Of a stretch of DNA of 64,000 bases, positions 34,001 through 44,890 are shown one piece after another. How positions within the stretch are numbered: the stretch's first letter is position 1; each line of letters begins with the position of its first letter. The translations under genes were made by a program, and so were the position numbers. The notes under the pieces are model-generated. The model made no database searches and was not told where the DNA came from. It saw only the letters and a list, made by a program, of their open reading frames with translations. This DNA comes from Takakia lepidozioides (Eukaryota; Streptophyta; Takakiopsida; Takakiales; Takakiaceae): assembly GCA_030704615.1 (NCBI GenBank), contig CM060731.1:69298756-69362755 (forward strand), given 5' to 3'.

Positions 34001-34614
34001 CTCTTGTATGGAAGGCCTTGCTTGGTGCCTGCAGAATTCATGGCAATGTGGAAGTGGCAGAACGTGCAGCAAAATCTATTCTCAAATGGGATCTAAAGGA
34101 TGCTGCAACTTATGTGTTGCTGTCAAACATCTATGCTGCAGCTGGCAGGTGGGATGAGACTGCAAAGGTGAGAAAAATGATGAGGGACAGAGGTGTCAGA
34201 AAGGAACCAGGTCGCTGCTGCATTGAGGTCGGTAATGGTGTGCACATGTTTGTGGTAGATGACAAATTGCATCCACAAATTGAGGAAATTCATGCTGAGC
34301 TGAGGAAATTGTCTGTGCTTATGAAGGAGGCAGGGTACGTGCCTGACACACGCTTTGTATTGCATGATGTTGATGAGGAATCAAAGGAATTTTCTCTTTG
34401 CCACCACAGTGAGAAGCTGGCCATTGCTTTTGGGCTGATCAGCACACCCCCTGGGACGCCTCTCCGTATCATCAAGAACCTTCGAATATGTGGTGACTGC
34501 CACACAGCCACCAAGTTCATCTCAAAGATTGTGGGGCGAGCAATTGTTGTACGGGATGCCAACCGCTTTCACCACTTCCAAGATGGGCATTGTTCTTGTG
34601 GGGACTACTGGTGA
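31054..34614 (+). CDS. PLS-class PPR-DYW protein, probable organellar C-to-U RNA-editing factor
   Basis: Single-exon, 1186-residue protein. DYW proteins bind one or a few organellar transcripts and deaminate a cytidine. After a poorly conserved N-terminus of about 100 residues come PLS repeats of 31+35+35 residues (S with VDMYAKCGS, P with SWNAMIAGYAQHG, L with CNACASLAALEKGKEVHA), then L2/S2 (MVDLLGRAGLLDEA), E motifs (VWKALLGACRIHGN, YVLLSNIYAAAGRWDE) and a full DYW deaminase. The deaminase has the PG box (AGYVPDTR), HSEKLA with catalytic His and Glu, CGDC zinc ligands, HCSCGDYW and a stop right after Tyr-Trp. Seven consecutive S/P/L triplets are near-identical. I use the first ATG of the open frame; the Met at residue 16 is an alternative start. 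I cannot decide between a plastid and a mitochondrial target. All catalytic residues are present, so it looks functional. Confidence 0.95.
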   Translation: MHYCYRGGRDGVWVPMHGRGPDFKNKSSNVALWINKKRAWVDQLGAAAAQLIESGASSTTTASEPRERVHKVSSGICGDVRALCEAGQLKESMHILSHGGILADSDTYAYLLQKCIKMKDLAVGKQVHAHMIQSQFKPNLFLQNTLVNMYVKCGSMVDAHRLFEKMPKRNMFSWTIMIAGYTKLGYGRNAFETYEQMIQEGVTPDQVTFICVLKACASLAALEKGTAVHADIMKAGIVPNMILDTALVDMYAKCGSIKDAKGVFDSMVKRDIVSWSSMIAGYTQHGSGMEALETYEQMMRKGVKPDQVIFVCVCNACASLAALEKAKEVHAAIIEAGIVPNIVLNNTLVDMYAKCGSIEDAKGVFDNMAKRDVVSWNAMIAGYAQHGCGMEALESFEQMMREGVEPNQVTFVCICNACASLAALEKGKEVHADIIEAGIVPNIILDTALVDMYAKCGSIKDAKGVFDKMAERNVVSWTAMITGYAQQGSVMEALETYEQMMWEGVKPNQVTFVCVCNACASLAALEKGKEVHADIMKAGIVPDTVLDNTLVDMYAKCGSVEDAKVVFNNMAERDVVSWNAMIAGYAQHGYGKEALESYEQMMQEGMKPNQVTFICVCNACASLVALEKGKEVHADIVKAGIIPNIILDTTLLHMYAKCGSIEDAKRVFNKMAERDVISWNAMISGYAQHGFGMEALETYEQMLCEGVKANQVTFICVCNACASLAAVEKGKKVHADIIKAGIVPDVILDSTLVDMYAKCGSIKDAKGVFDKMAERNVVSWNAMIAGYALHGFEMEALKSYEQMMQEGVIPNQITFVCVCNACASLAALEKAKEVHADIMKGGMVPNVILGTTLMDMYAKCGSIEDAKGVFDKMAEQDVFSWNVMIAGYAQHGCSREALQLFEGMQKECLKPDSITLMCVLSACSHVGLVDEGRHYFESLSQDHGLTPTVEHFGCMVDLLGRAGLLDEAEDFITRMPIKPDAEALVWKALLGACRIHGNVEVAERAAKSILKWDLKDAATYVLLSNIYAAAGRWDETAKVRKMMRDRGVRKEPGRCCIEVGNGVHMFVVDDKLHPQIEEIHAELRKLSVLMKEAGYVPDTRFVLHDVDEESKEFSLCHHSEKLAIAFGLISTPPGTPLRIIKNLRICGDCHTATKFISKIVGRAIVVRDANRFHHFQDGHCSCGDYW
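31564..33684 (+). repeat. Seven 303-bp tandem units encoding PPR triplets
   Basis: P motifs start at 31564, 31867, 32170, 32473, 32776, 33079, 33382 and 33685, exactly 303 bp apart, giving seven complete units of 101 codons. Blocks like GCATGTGCCAGCCTGGCAGC recur at the same offset. Differences concentrate at the RNA-contact residues (position 5 and the last residue of P and S motifs) and at scattered silent sites. This fits tandem expansion with homogenisation. Confidence 0.93.
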
Positions 34615-35351
34615 AATTAAGTTTTCCTTGTAAGGTTTGAGTAGCATGCTTCATTTGTTAAGAGCATACAGCTTGTGGGTTCCTTCACCGTTCTCTCAAA
34701 CTTTGGTTCTGACATACTGTTGAGCACATTTCTTCTGTGGCATATCAACCCAGAACATTGCACTTAGCTCCAGCATAATAAGCGAAGGCAGTTACATGCA
34801 TTAATGCTGATATACAAGGTGGGCTATGTAGGAACGAAATTGGGAGGCCTGCACTGCTGCATAAGCTACTAATTTGGTCAGAGATGAGATGGGTGGTTGT
34901 TGTTCAATTGCATGGTCATGCCTTGAAAGAGAACTATGACGGGTGCTCGCAAGTTTTCTGTGCAGGGGGCAATTTTTGAAGATCAGTTGCAACTGCTCGT
35001 GTTGGGTACTGTTTCCAGATTTCAACCAATGGTATTTCACGTCCAGGTTTTTGGAAATAGAGGTAGTTTGCCAACTTCCACGTGGCTTGTTCAAGCACTA
35101 TACAGTTGATTTGCTTGCAAATCATGATTTCCAAGAACGGGTAATGGCTGGAGTACAGGCTAGATTGACGTGCGATATGTCAAACAAAGGCAGGCTGCAG
35201 GGTGGACAATATTTGATCTATCACCACCGGAGAGTCGAGATCAGAGATGGTGCAAACATAACCCAATTGAAACTCAGTGCTCATTTCTGGCTTACAAACT
35301 TGCTTGATGGCGTGGGTTGCTGTCTGGTGATTTGCTCTAATTAACAAATTT
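34615..35351. other. Downstream of the PPR-DYW gene, no gene recognised
   Basis: Probably contains the 3' UTR of the PPR gene. A plus-strand open frame at 34943-35344 (133 codons, including ERVMAGVQARLTCDMSNKGR) has no recognised domain. Confidence 0.4.
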
Positions 35352-36235
35352 TATCTAGACTTAGCTCTCTGAACTTACCAAATGCACGACGTTGGGATTA
35401 TGCTGAGCAAGAGATTCAGGAAGGTAGATACTTGACCAGGAGGTCAAGTGCATATGATCCAAACTCTTCTCATTGCCAACACAAGCCACTCTTGACATCC
35501 ATAATGAGAGGGAAAGCAAGTAAAGGAGCAAGGTTTAGTTTGATTGTTGGACATTCCTCTGCTCAATTCCCTGAAGCTCAAGGTGATGGCCGTATCTCTT
35601 TTGGGGCTACGTACACGAAGAAAGACATCTGCGAAGATATGGGAGCACAATGCCTTAGGTTCTCCGCTGATTACTTCTGCTATGGAGATCGTGGCTATTG
35701 GGGTCCCATTGGAAAGTTTTGGACTGTGGGACATGGTCATTTGATTTACTTGTGGAGTCTCTATCCCTGCCAAGGTAGGTATGGTGTTGGACCTGTCTAA
35801 AGAAACTAAGAAATAGCAGGGTCAGAAATATACCCTCTTTATAAAAAAAACTCCGCAAAGGGCATGATCTCTCAAATCAAGTTAGAATAAAACCTGACCA
35901 GTTTGGCTACTTCTTGAAGCACTGGGAGCAAGTCATTGAGCAGGGGCCAGGAATCACTGACCTGAGGCTGCAGGTCAAGCAGGTCACTCTCTTGATACCT
36001 TCCTGACTGAGTCTGTGATGTTTAACTGACTAATCGCAGTGAGGAAGGCTACAATTAGGACTGCATCACAGATTAGTTCCAACATTGGCTGGCACACCGA
36101 TTGGGAGCAATCAGTTGATGTTGATGAGCTTCCCCATGCTATGCACAGCAAAAACTGAGCTAGTTGTTTCCTTCTTACATTGCAGCAACTTTGCCTTTCT
36201 GTGATGGCATGCAGGCAGCTGTACACGATAGTGCT
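35352..36235 (+). repeat. Dispersed repeat, copy A (inverted relative to 51.5-52.4 kb)
   Basis: About 880 bp match the reverse complement of 51545-52440 along most of their length. Landmarks include AAGAGATTCAGGAAGGTAG, TACTTCTGCTATGGAGATCG, CATTGAGCAGGGGCCAGGAA and CCCCATGCTATGCACAGCAA. Copy A keeps a 122-codon open frame (35432-35800, with FCYGDRGYWGPIGKFWTVGH), broken by a stop in copy B. It could be a transposon of unknown class or a duplicated gene fragment; no terminal repeats were identified. Confidence 0.75.
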
Positions 36236-38381
36236 CAAAGTCTGGTGAGTGTGAGTGCTCAGTGGGCCTTACTGTTTCTTACAAGACATAAGTTTTTTTC
36301 CGTTTTATCCCTATAGTGACATGTCACATCAGGCCTGTCTTTGAAGAAATATGGGATAGGACTGAACACCGAACCCAAAGGCTGATAAAACCACAAGGGA
36401 CCCACAGCATGCCAAACCACAGTAGATCACTCTCGATGATGGAGGCCGATTCCACATGGAACATCGTCTGTCAAGACGTACTCTGCTTGCAATGTGTTGA
36501 TATGGACCACTTTTGGGTGGGAATCTTCAAAAGTTCAAGAGGTTTGCTTGGCCAGCAATTTGGATCAAAGATGTTTCTTAGTCATGCAAACAGGTACTAT
36601 CTAAGTTCAACCAAAGCATGTTCTATAGGTTCAAATAGATCAAGGTCAAGAAGGATTTTTGGGTTTGTAGTGTTGATCAACATGATTATGCGGCATGTAG
36701 GGGCAAACAAATTAGCAACCATTATTACAAATCTACTGTGTCTCTGTACCGTGTACATGTGGGCATGTCTTCTATTCTGTTCAAATGCTAAGCATGCACT
36801 GAAATAAGGTATTTGTCACTTGCACTATAATGAGCTCCTTCAGCATTCTTGCCTACTTGCAGAACTTGCTGTCTTGTAACCAAGCTTTTTCTTAATGGAG
36901 ATCCTAAATGTGCTAATAGCTATGCAGCTACGGCCTTCCTTGGTGGCTAAGATTCCCCTTGCTTGGAGAAGCTTTCCAAATACACACTACATGTATACCT
37001 AGGCAGAATGTACACTACGGGTAACTCAAGCTCACACTACTTCAACATTGGGTTGAAGTTATAACCCAAGCTCAAAAGGTGGCCAAGTTTCTCCATCCTC
37101 AATGTGCACTGCACATGCTGAATGTACACTTTAGCCCAAGTGATGTTTCATCACCTCATATGTAAACTGGGTATGAGTTCGACATGCACTTGGAGTAATA
37201 CAATGTGCAACACACGAAATAAACATGCTTCCAGTAGGATTTTATTGAACTACAACTTCTACCCTAATGATGTTCTAGCAGCAGTTTGATGAATCTCCAC
37301 TTCGTGTGATGCCTTCATCTTTGCACTGGCATGCCTTCAAGGGTGTAGTTGTTTGTAGAATGCAAAAACTCTCCCAGTGCTGCCTATCACTTTTGTCAGC
37401 AACTGGACCAACTTCACCAGTTGCCATCTGGTGGAGTTGAATGGTACCTCGCCCAACTTCCGACCTCACTAAGTTATCTGCGAAATGCGAAACCATGCTC
37501 ATCATTCACTAAGTAGCCAGCTGTGCGATGCAAAAAACTTTCCACCATTGCTGATTACTTCATTTTGCCTGACTAGTCGTTATGAATAAATTGCTGCCAA
37601 GCATCGCTGTCACTATGCAAAGAGCGTAAATCTCTGTAAACCTTTGCCAAATAGATCAGCTACCAAGTGGACTGTTAGATTTTAAAAACCCTCTCACTGT
37701 TGCGTATAAATTTTCCAACGACTTGCCTGACCTATAGGTTGACATGCACAAAGCACTAAAAAAATGAGGCACACATACATATTGTACACTGGAGCTGGTA
37801 GCCTACTAATGCGGGGGAGAAGCCTGCACAACACAAACAATGAGTACCAGCCTTAGTACTCACCACAAATAGGGCCCACCCCTGAAAGGGGGCAGTAGCC
37901 ACAAGGCGAAGTGGCTCTTAGTTACGCCAGTTTCGGCCGGCGTCTTCTCTCTCTACTCACCACAACACCAACCCCATATTATCAATATCTGCACTTCAAA
38001 CTCTTAGGATGCACCACAGATTTGGACTGTATATCCCTTTCGATGCCTGCATCAAATTATTGGATGTTCACCTGAGACCTTAACAAGGTGGGATAATCTC
38101 TGAATAGAATGGCCCCTCATCTATTTGTAACTTATTTTGACCCAATACCTTAACAAGGTGGATCATCCCTGAACATGACGGTCCTTGTATGTACTTGTAG
38201 ACAAGTAAATATAAACATACACAACAACTATCCTTTTGCAAAGCACAGATACTTCAAAGTCTTGTTCTACTTAGAACCTTTTGACGATGGTGAGAAGGTG
38301 CAAGGTAGTGCTTAGAAGAACAAAGAGGTGAATGAGAAACCTTTTGATGATGGGCAGAAGGTACAAGGTAGTAACACTTGC
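36236..38381. other. Intergenic, no gene recognised
   Basis: Open frames at 36316-36807 (+) and 37275-37505 (-) show no domain I can name. Near-repeated phrases (ACCTTAACAAGGTGG at 38077 and 38148; CCTTTTGACGATGG- and CCTTTTGATGATGG-like at 38277 and 38340) suggest small local duplications. Confidence 0.4.
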
Positions 38382-40537
38382 TTAAAAGAACACAGGTGAA
38401 TTAGGAAAACCAACCGGCAGTTGAGGAGCCTGGGTCCGCCGTCGTCCCATGGTGTTACTCCCACCTTGATGCAAGGGGGTGGGTTGCATACCTCCCATCT
38501 GGTCGCATAACTTGTCCCAACTGAAACCCTTGAGATCACAATGGAACAATTCGGCGACAGCCCTGGGAATATCAGCGTCCTCAACAGAATCTATAGGTTT
38601 GCCAGTAACATCTGAAACAAGCTTTCTCACCAATGTATCAAGATTGCGTCGCCTTGTTTGATAAGCCCCTGATCGCTTCCCTAGCTTGTTGATGTGGAGG
38701 CGTGCCCTTTGTCGAGATTCTTTTATCTGTGCCACAGCAGGGTGTGTGCAAGAGTCCAAAGCCCGGGGTGTAGTGGCTGTGGTGGAAGGCGACAATATGG
38801 GAAAGCTTGATATTTCGGTAGCCTTCATGTCCTCCTCCATGTGCTCTGTCTCCCCTGTGCTTGCTGGTGCACTTGTCTCAACATGGCTAGTGTTGGAGCC
38901 AAGCTCAGTTGTATGTCCAGTAGGACTAGGTACTGGGTTTGGCACAGTTCTCCTTGCTGAGAGTGTCTGATGTCCATTTACAGGAGTAGGCTGGGGCCGT
39001 GCTGATACTGGGGAAGGCTGGGTTGATGTTGTAGGATAAGGCCCATGGTGAGCTATGGGTGAAGGGGCCGAGAAAGATATGGAATGGGGTGCACACCCAG
39101 CTCCAAGGACACCAGGGATACCACCAGCTACTACTGGGACACCACAGTTTTGGCAAAAATTCGTGTATGAGGAAGGTAGTGGCTCTGAGAAGGAGGTGAA
39201 CTCGGTTGGTGCTGGGCAATGTACTGATTCAGTCATTTTTTGACCTGGTTGAATGGGTGTGGACTTCCTAAAGCAAGACTCAATGGGGACCAAAGTAGGG
39301 CAGATATTCAGCTCCTTGTTGTTCTTCTTCTTGTCCTTCTTTTGCTTACCCTGACTTGTGCTCTTTGAAGATGGAGTAAAGAAAGTTAGCCTGATATCTG
39401 CATGTGGTTTCAGTGGCGCGGTGGATGCAAAGGACTCTGACACTAGCCTTGGTGGGTTGCTTTGGAATGTGAGCTGAGTTAGCAGTGCTCCACCTGAATC
39501 TGCTTCTTGATTTGTGGATGGTATTGACTTCGATGTATAAACCAATTTTGGTATTGACTTTGACTTGGCTGCTACTTCACAAGTGGCAATAAAAGTAGGT
39601 TCAGGCAATGGGTGAGGAGAGGGTTCCAGGGATGCCACTACATCTGCATGTGGCTTCACTGGCATAGTGGATGCAAAGGCTTCACTCACTAGCCTAGGTG
39701 GGTTGCTATAAAATTTGAGCTGAGTTCGCATTGCCCCACTTGAATCTGCTTCTTGCTTTATCCATGGTAGAGCCTTTGATGTAGACACCAATTTTGGTAC
39801 TGCCTTCGGTTTGGCTGCTACTATACAAGTGGTAATAGGAGTAGGTTCAGGTATTGAGTGAGGGTCACATCTGCAAAGATATAGGTATCACATAAGTAGG
39901 CATATCAGTGCTCATGGGGAGGGCATCTTCATTTTGCAATATAAGCTTACATTGCATCAGGAAATGGGAGATATTCTAGACATCTGTTCTGTTGTCCAAG
40001 CTCTGTGGACTTTCTCAGCATAGCAATGGTACTCATCGATAGTTGTCTATAAGGGCTTTCCCATCATGCCATTGTCCCCCAAAAAGGCTTAGCCTACTGA
40101 AACAAGGCATTCGGTATCAACCCACCAAGGAGTCACCCACAAACGTATTGGCGATCAACCAGATTGGCGATACCCTTCGAGCTTGAAAAGTGTCCCATGA
40201 TAGAAAGCAAGTTGTTTGAGGTGACGACAGAAAGAAGATCAAACCCGATTGAAAAAGCCCCATAAAGACGAACAGCAACTGCATACAAGAGCAGGGACGC
40301 CCCTCCCCCTCAAGATGAGAACTTGACCACCAAAACATTCTGAAGAAGAGGAAAATAGTACCTTGAGTCGATCTCGGCATGTTTTCCCTCCTTCTCACTC
40401 AAATCGATCACAAAATTATCTCCCTCCTTCTGAGTCAAATCAATCACGGAGTCTCCTTCCTTGAGTCCATCATTGGTCGCGCTTGCATCTCTTCCATGTG
40501 TGACCTTCGGAGACCCCGCCACACTGCCTTCTTCCAT
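38382..40537 (-). CDS. Uncharacterised Pro/Ser-rich protein with two SUMO-interaction-like motifs
   Basis: Two exons, 40537-40362 and 39870-38382 (minus strand), joined in phase (AG|A), give about 554 residues. I chose the first ATG in the frame, at 40537. The N-terminus has two short hydrophobic-acidic motifs, DSVIDLTQKEG and NFVIDLSEKEG, matching the V-I-D-L-T/S SUMO-interaction consensus. Next comes an 80-residue tandem duplication (each unit with SNPPRLVSExFAST and KPHAD), a Lys-rich patch (GKQKKDKKKNNK), a CxxC pair (FCQNCGVP), a long Pro/Ser/Thr-rich disordered region, and a more conserved-looking basic C-terminal domain (ARLHINKLGKRSGAYQTRR, LVRKLVSDVTGKPIDSVEDA). I do not recognise the family. 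A nuclear regulatory or SUMO-linked role is inference from the motifs only. Confidence 0.75.
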
Positions 40538-41986
40538 CGGAGCCTCTGACTTCCCGAGCCACAGAACAGAGCACGCAGACTGATGCAACCCACCCCTGCT
40601 TCGTCTGGACCCAGATGTGTTATAGCACGTCACGATCAACAAAGCAAGCCTCGCAATTTCATCGCGCTCAAACCCACCTGCCTGGAGCCGGACGTTCTAG
40701 TCAGTCCCTCCACGATCCACCGAACAGAATACAAAACGGAGCTCGATAATTGCAAATTGATCCGAACTACCCTTGCTGCGCCTGGAGCCAAATTTCCCTG
40801 ACTGCTGATGGTGGTTTGCTGAAACTTAAATTGAAGTAGAAGTTGCTGAACTCTTAGAATATAACAGCTCAATATGGCAAAAGCTACACCCAGTGCCAAT
40901 CCTTGGCAAATCAGCTCTACATTCACTTCTTATTCAGCGTGAGCAACCGCATCACCCACACTGCGAAAGCCGATTAAAGCTAACTCTACAGTTTCAGGCT
41001 AGGGCAGATCCAAGCATGGCGGGACGGCTCTTGCAAGAAATCTCCAAAGCAGCAAACCCAACCCAAAAATCTGGTATCACTTAGTCGATTGCCAAGCTTC
41101 GAACAACTTCTGGAGATCGTCACGCCTCAGCATCGCAGCCCACCACCAAACTACACGAAAGCTCAAACGCACGAAAGGGGGGAAAACCCAACTTGAAAAA
41201 GGACGAAGAAAGACGAAGAGAAGACAGTTGAATCTTTAAGATGCTCTAAGCATATTCCATCATCCCAGTCGCGTCCGTTGGCCACCTCTCACTTCCGGTA
41301 ATCTTAGGAAGATTTTTGGGCATATTCTTCATTCATGTAGCATATATTAGGGAATATGCTGAGTCAGACAGTAAGCGAGACCATTGGCGCGGCATTATCT
41401 TATTATCCATCCCATGAGTCTGTCTATTGGTATAATCAGTTTTATAATGTTGTTTTTTGGGATTTGAAATATTCCACGAATCAAGATCAGGCATCTTCTT
41501 GGAACATTCCAAGATGCTTGAATGATAGGAATCTATCCCAGGATCATTCTATATCTTGACATAATGCTGCTGAGAGATGGATTGGAAGGTTCATCTTCTG
41601 CTTCTGAAGACATCTATGCATACATGATTGATGTGAAAGGGCGTGTTCATCACAATTGCAAGGGTGAGGTTGAGGATGGGAAGAAAGGAGACAATTCTAA
41701 AGCTGAAAACATTGTGTAAGAGCAACTAGAGAGCCTGCGACTGGTTCCACCCCTGCTACTGCAACCCTCTACCGGATATATATACTAGTAGCTGCACTCA
41801 GACACTCTACAAATTGCCCATTGCATTGTGCTGTACTTTATCTGAATGCTTTTTATTAATAAGGCACTAAATCTTGTTGGGGTCCCTCGTAACTCCTGTG
41901 TCTAATCATAGAGATTTGGAATTTGAACAGAAACCAATCCTTTCCAGTGTTGCGCTGTGGAAATTCAGCCTCCGACATCATTTGCA
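40538..41986. other. Promoter side of the SIM-motif gene and 3' flank of the COX7a-like gene
   Basis: 5' flank of the minus-strand gene starting at 40537, and 3' flank of the COX gene ending at 41987. The stretch 41330-41700 is AT-rich with short open frames of no recognised identity. No RNA gene is seen. Confidence 0.4.
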
Positions 41987-43071
41987 TCATTCTTTGATCC
42001 CGGTGCCTGTTGCCAACTGGTAGATGCCCCGACCCTGAATAGCAGCCAATAGTTGTCAGTGTTCAATATATCATCTATCATCACTAACTGGAGAGATAAG
42101 ACTGCTTCAAGAGAAACGGCGCAACATAGTGATGACAAAATTTCAGGAATCTAAAACAGCAGATACTAAAATCATGCTTCGATTGCCTTACTCTTGTGGC
42201 CCCAGCCAGAGAGAGAGAGAAAGAGAGAGTGTACTAATGAGACATTGTTTGCCATAGCTTTGTGGCCACAGACTCTGCCCCCTGTTTGGGCGGAACAAGA
42301 GGGAACAGACACTACCTTTGTGGGGGCTCACTTCAGTAGTGGGACATACCTTGGTAACAACAATTGGTTTGGGCTTTCCAGATCTCCTCTAGATAGCCCT
42401 TCACACAAGCATCAATCTGCTGTGTGTGAGCTGCCCAGCACTTAGACCCTAACAAGGTCAGGGTTTTGGGCTCAGCCCTGAGATTCTGAAAGTTGGTGAA
42501 CACAGGGGCAAGGCCTATGTTCTGAAGAGGGTCGCTCTCTGATGAGAATACCCCAAACATTGTATGAGAAAATGGATATTGTCTTAAGGCAGCCATTACA
42601 TCGGGCATTGACAATCTCCCTTTCCTCTCTGCATCAGGTTATTGTTCAAAGGTAGACTCCCCATCCTTTAATTTCACTCTAGTGCCCAGGGTAGGTCCTC
42701 AACCATGTCACAAATTGGAAAAAAGTTCAAGGAAAGAGAGAGAGAGAGACAAGTGCATGGCACTAGTCCAATAAAGCCTAAGGAGAAGGGGACAAATACA
42801 GGATGCACCAGAACTGAAAACCGTGGTGGAAAATGAGGACCGAGTTCAATAACCAAGTCTACAGATTTGTAATTGATAGAAAGTAGTCAAGGGGTACCAT
42901 AAGAGTGCCGGCGGTGAGTAAAAGAATGCTCGGGATGACAACAGATGTCACTCTGTCGTAAGGACCTTTCAAATGTGTCAATGTATGGATACTCTGGAAA
43001 TACTTCTGCTTGTTTGACAAATACTTCTGCTTGGTTGCCAACCGCTCTGCAGTTGCCTTGTCCTCTGCCAT
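41987..43071 (-). CDS. Cytochrome c oxidase subunit VIIa-like small protein
   Basis: Two coding exons on the minus strand: 43071-42898 (58 codons) and 42034-41987 (15 codons plus stop), 73 residues. It resembles the plant COX7a-like mitochondrial inner-membrane protein. Shared features are KQKYFQSIHTLTHLKGPYDR, then a single membrane segment (VTSVVIPSILLLTAGTLM), then the short tail GRGIYQLATGTGIKE after the splice. It is expected to be a structural subunit of respiratory complex IV. An acceptor at 43091-43092 upstream of the ATG suggests a 5' UTR intron. The coding intron (42035-42897) contains a LINE-like fragment. The ATG at 43071 is used; the frame upstream is open but ends at the splice site. 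Confidence 0.85.
42195..42690 (-). mobile_element. LINE-like 3' fragment in the COX7a-like intron
   Basis: Minus-strand fragment of the same family as 54545-55040: zinc-knuckle region (homologous to [20 protein letters not shown]), then the QQIDACVKG...LEEIWKA segment, then the 3' tail with GTTTGCCATAGCTTTGTGGC and a GA-rich end. Reading frames are broken. The C-x2-C...H...C finger resembles the zf-RVT motif at the end of plant LINE polyproteins. Confidence 0.7.
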
Positions 43072-44890
43072 TAGTACTGCTGGGACCAACCTGCGGGCAG
43101 ACAATAACGTTGCTCTAGGTTAGCATAGGGTGACAACCTTCAAGAAAAAGGTATAGAAAGAGGAGAAGGAGATCTGCTACAGCTCACCCTTCCAGACAAA
43201 GGTCAGTCAACAGGACGGCAGTGAGGATAACGACAGATGTGTTTCTAACCTGAAACTTCTGGTGCCAAATATTAAACTGAGAGTGAGAAGAAAAGAATTT
43301 ACAGACACCTAGGACATTTCAGACAATCTGAGATTTGATCGCCGCAGCTATCATACACAAACAGTATACACAGAGAGGTCTGGTTTCCAGCCTGCAGCAA
43401 TTGTAAATTGTGCATGTGGCACAATACGGCATGAAAAATGATGATCTCACCCTGTGATTGAGTGGATCACATCCAACAGAATGAATTATAACCCAGGGCC
43501 GCTACCCTGTGCATAAAGATAGTGTCCTAATTACTTGGCTAGGTGTTGGGCGCACTTCTGAAAACCTCAATGGCCACAAACCCTTTGGAAAAGAATGGAA
43601 GCAGCCCAGACACTGCCAGAAACGTTCAGTCATACTTCAATTGCTTACTGACCGATTTCAGTATCTCAAGTATATCAGGCCAAACATTGCAGCAATGGAA
43701 AGCTGCACTGTACTGCAGCTGGAGCTCAAGTTGGGTTTGGTTAGGATGAGGAAAAGCCTGCAGGCATTGGACCCGTGCCGACCTAGTTCTCTGTGAACAT
43801 CGTGCTTTGACGTGCCCTCGCAGGCATACTTCCCACTGGATACTTCCCATCCGGAGGCTTCAACCCAGAGAATCACCCTCAGCAAGATAGCACTCGAGTG
43901 CAGCCAAAAACACTTAATCTACATCGAATAATGGTGTAAGGCCTGGCATTGACATGTAATTTGGAAGCATCTGCTTACCATGACATGTTAGAACAGATCC
44001 GACTCTAAACCAGCTTAACTCACAAATTTTCCAGGTGTCAAGACGCACCCTTCCTCTATCTTTGAGTACCGAGAAACTTACCAAACACGACGAGTTGAAA
44101 ATTCTTCACGAATCCGTAGAGCCTAGCGACGCCACACACGCTCGGAACGATCGAAGCTTCAATGGCTATTGCAGTCTGCACCCCTAACTCGACGAGAGAG
44201 ACGAGAGAGACGACAGGATTTCATCCAAAAGACCGACGTCTCTGTCCATCTGCGCGGGAATGCAACCACAAGTATAGCTCCTTCCAATACCGCTTTAGTA
44301 TACGATTCACGATACATACGGTACATAATGCCGTCATTCCGTATGCATTGAGTGAAGAATACGGTCCTGCTGCCGAGAGCGACAACTGCTGGCTTTCATG
44401 CAAGCGCAGATTGCACGTGAGAGACATTCCGTCTGCGCTTTGTTCACGATTACAATCTCGTCTGAATCCTCTCTTGTGCGAATGTCTTGTCAAAATCTCG
44501 TTTATTTCCCGTGTGGGTTGATCGCATTCTGTGTGTTTGCTTGAAGACATCGCATCAGAAGGTGGGCGAATTGTGCTGGACGATGTGCAGAATGGTGTGA
44601 GGAGGTGTGACAGATTAGCGGTCCGAGGAGTCTTGTCGTCTTGTCCAGGTGTTTGAGAATGTGCTTAACTTCAAGTGATATCCTGTCTTAGACAAGGTAG
44701 CCGAGGTAGCCGCAGCTCGAGCAGTTAGTATTGGCAGTTATCTGAGGGGAGGGTGTGCCCTCAGGTGTCATGCAGCTATAAGTGAGTTTTTGAGTCTCCT
44801 GCTGTTGGACTGTCTGTCCCTGCAAGTGGGTGGAAGAGCTGTTAGAGTGTTCCTGAATTGTGCACCAGTTCGTAATTTCACTACAGAGGG
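43072..44890. other. Divergent promoter region between the COX7a-like and FDM-like genes
   Basis: The two genes are transcribed away from each other. A CpG-richer patch at 44050-44180 and a GAGAGACGA-type repeat at 44193-44215 lie in it. The 119-codon open frame at 44162 has no family signature and is probably leader sequence. The immediate 5' leader of the FDM gene ends at 44890. Confidence 0.45.

Noticed and set aside
37275-37505. 76-codon minus-strand open frame
   Set aside because: No recognisable domain and no splice partners; kept only as part of the intergenic note.
44162-44521. 119-codon open frame upstream of the FDM-like gene
   Set aside because: No family signature, overlaps an equally long minus-strand frame, and sits in the divergent promoter region.
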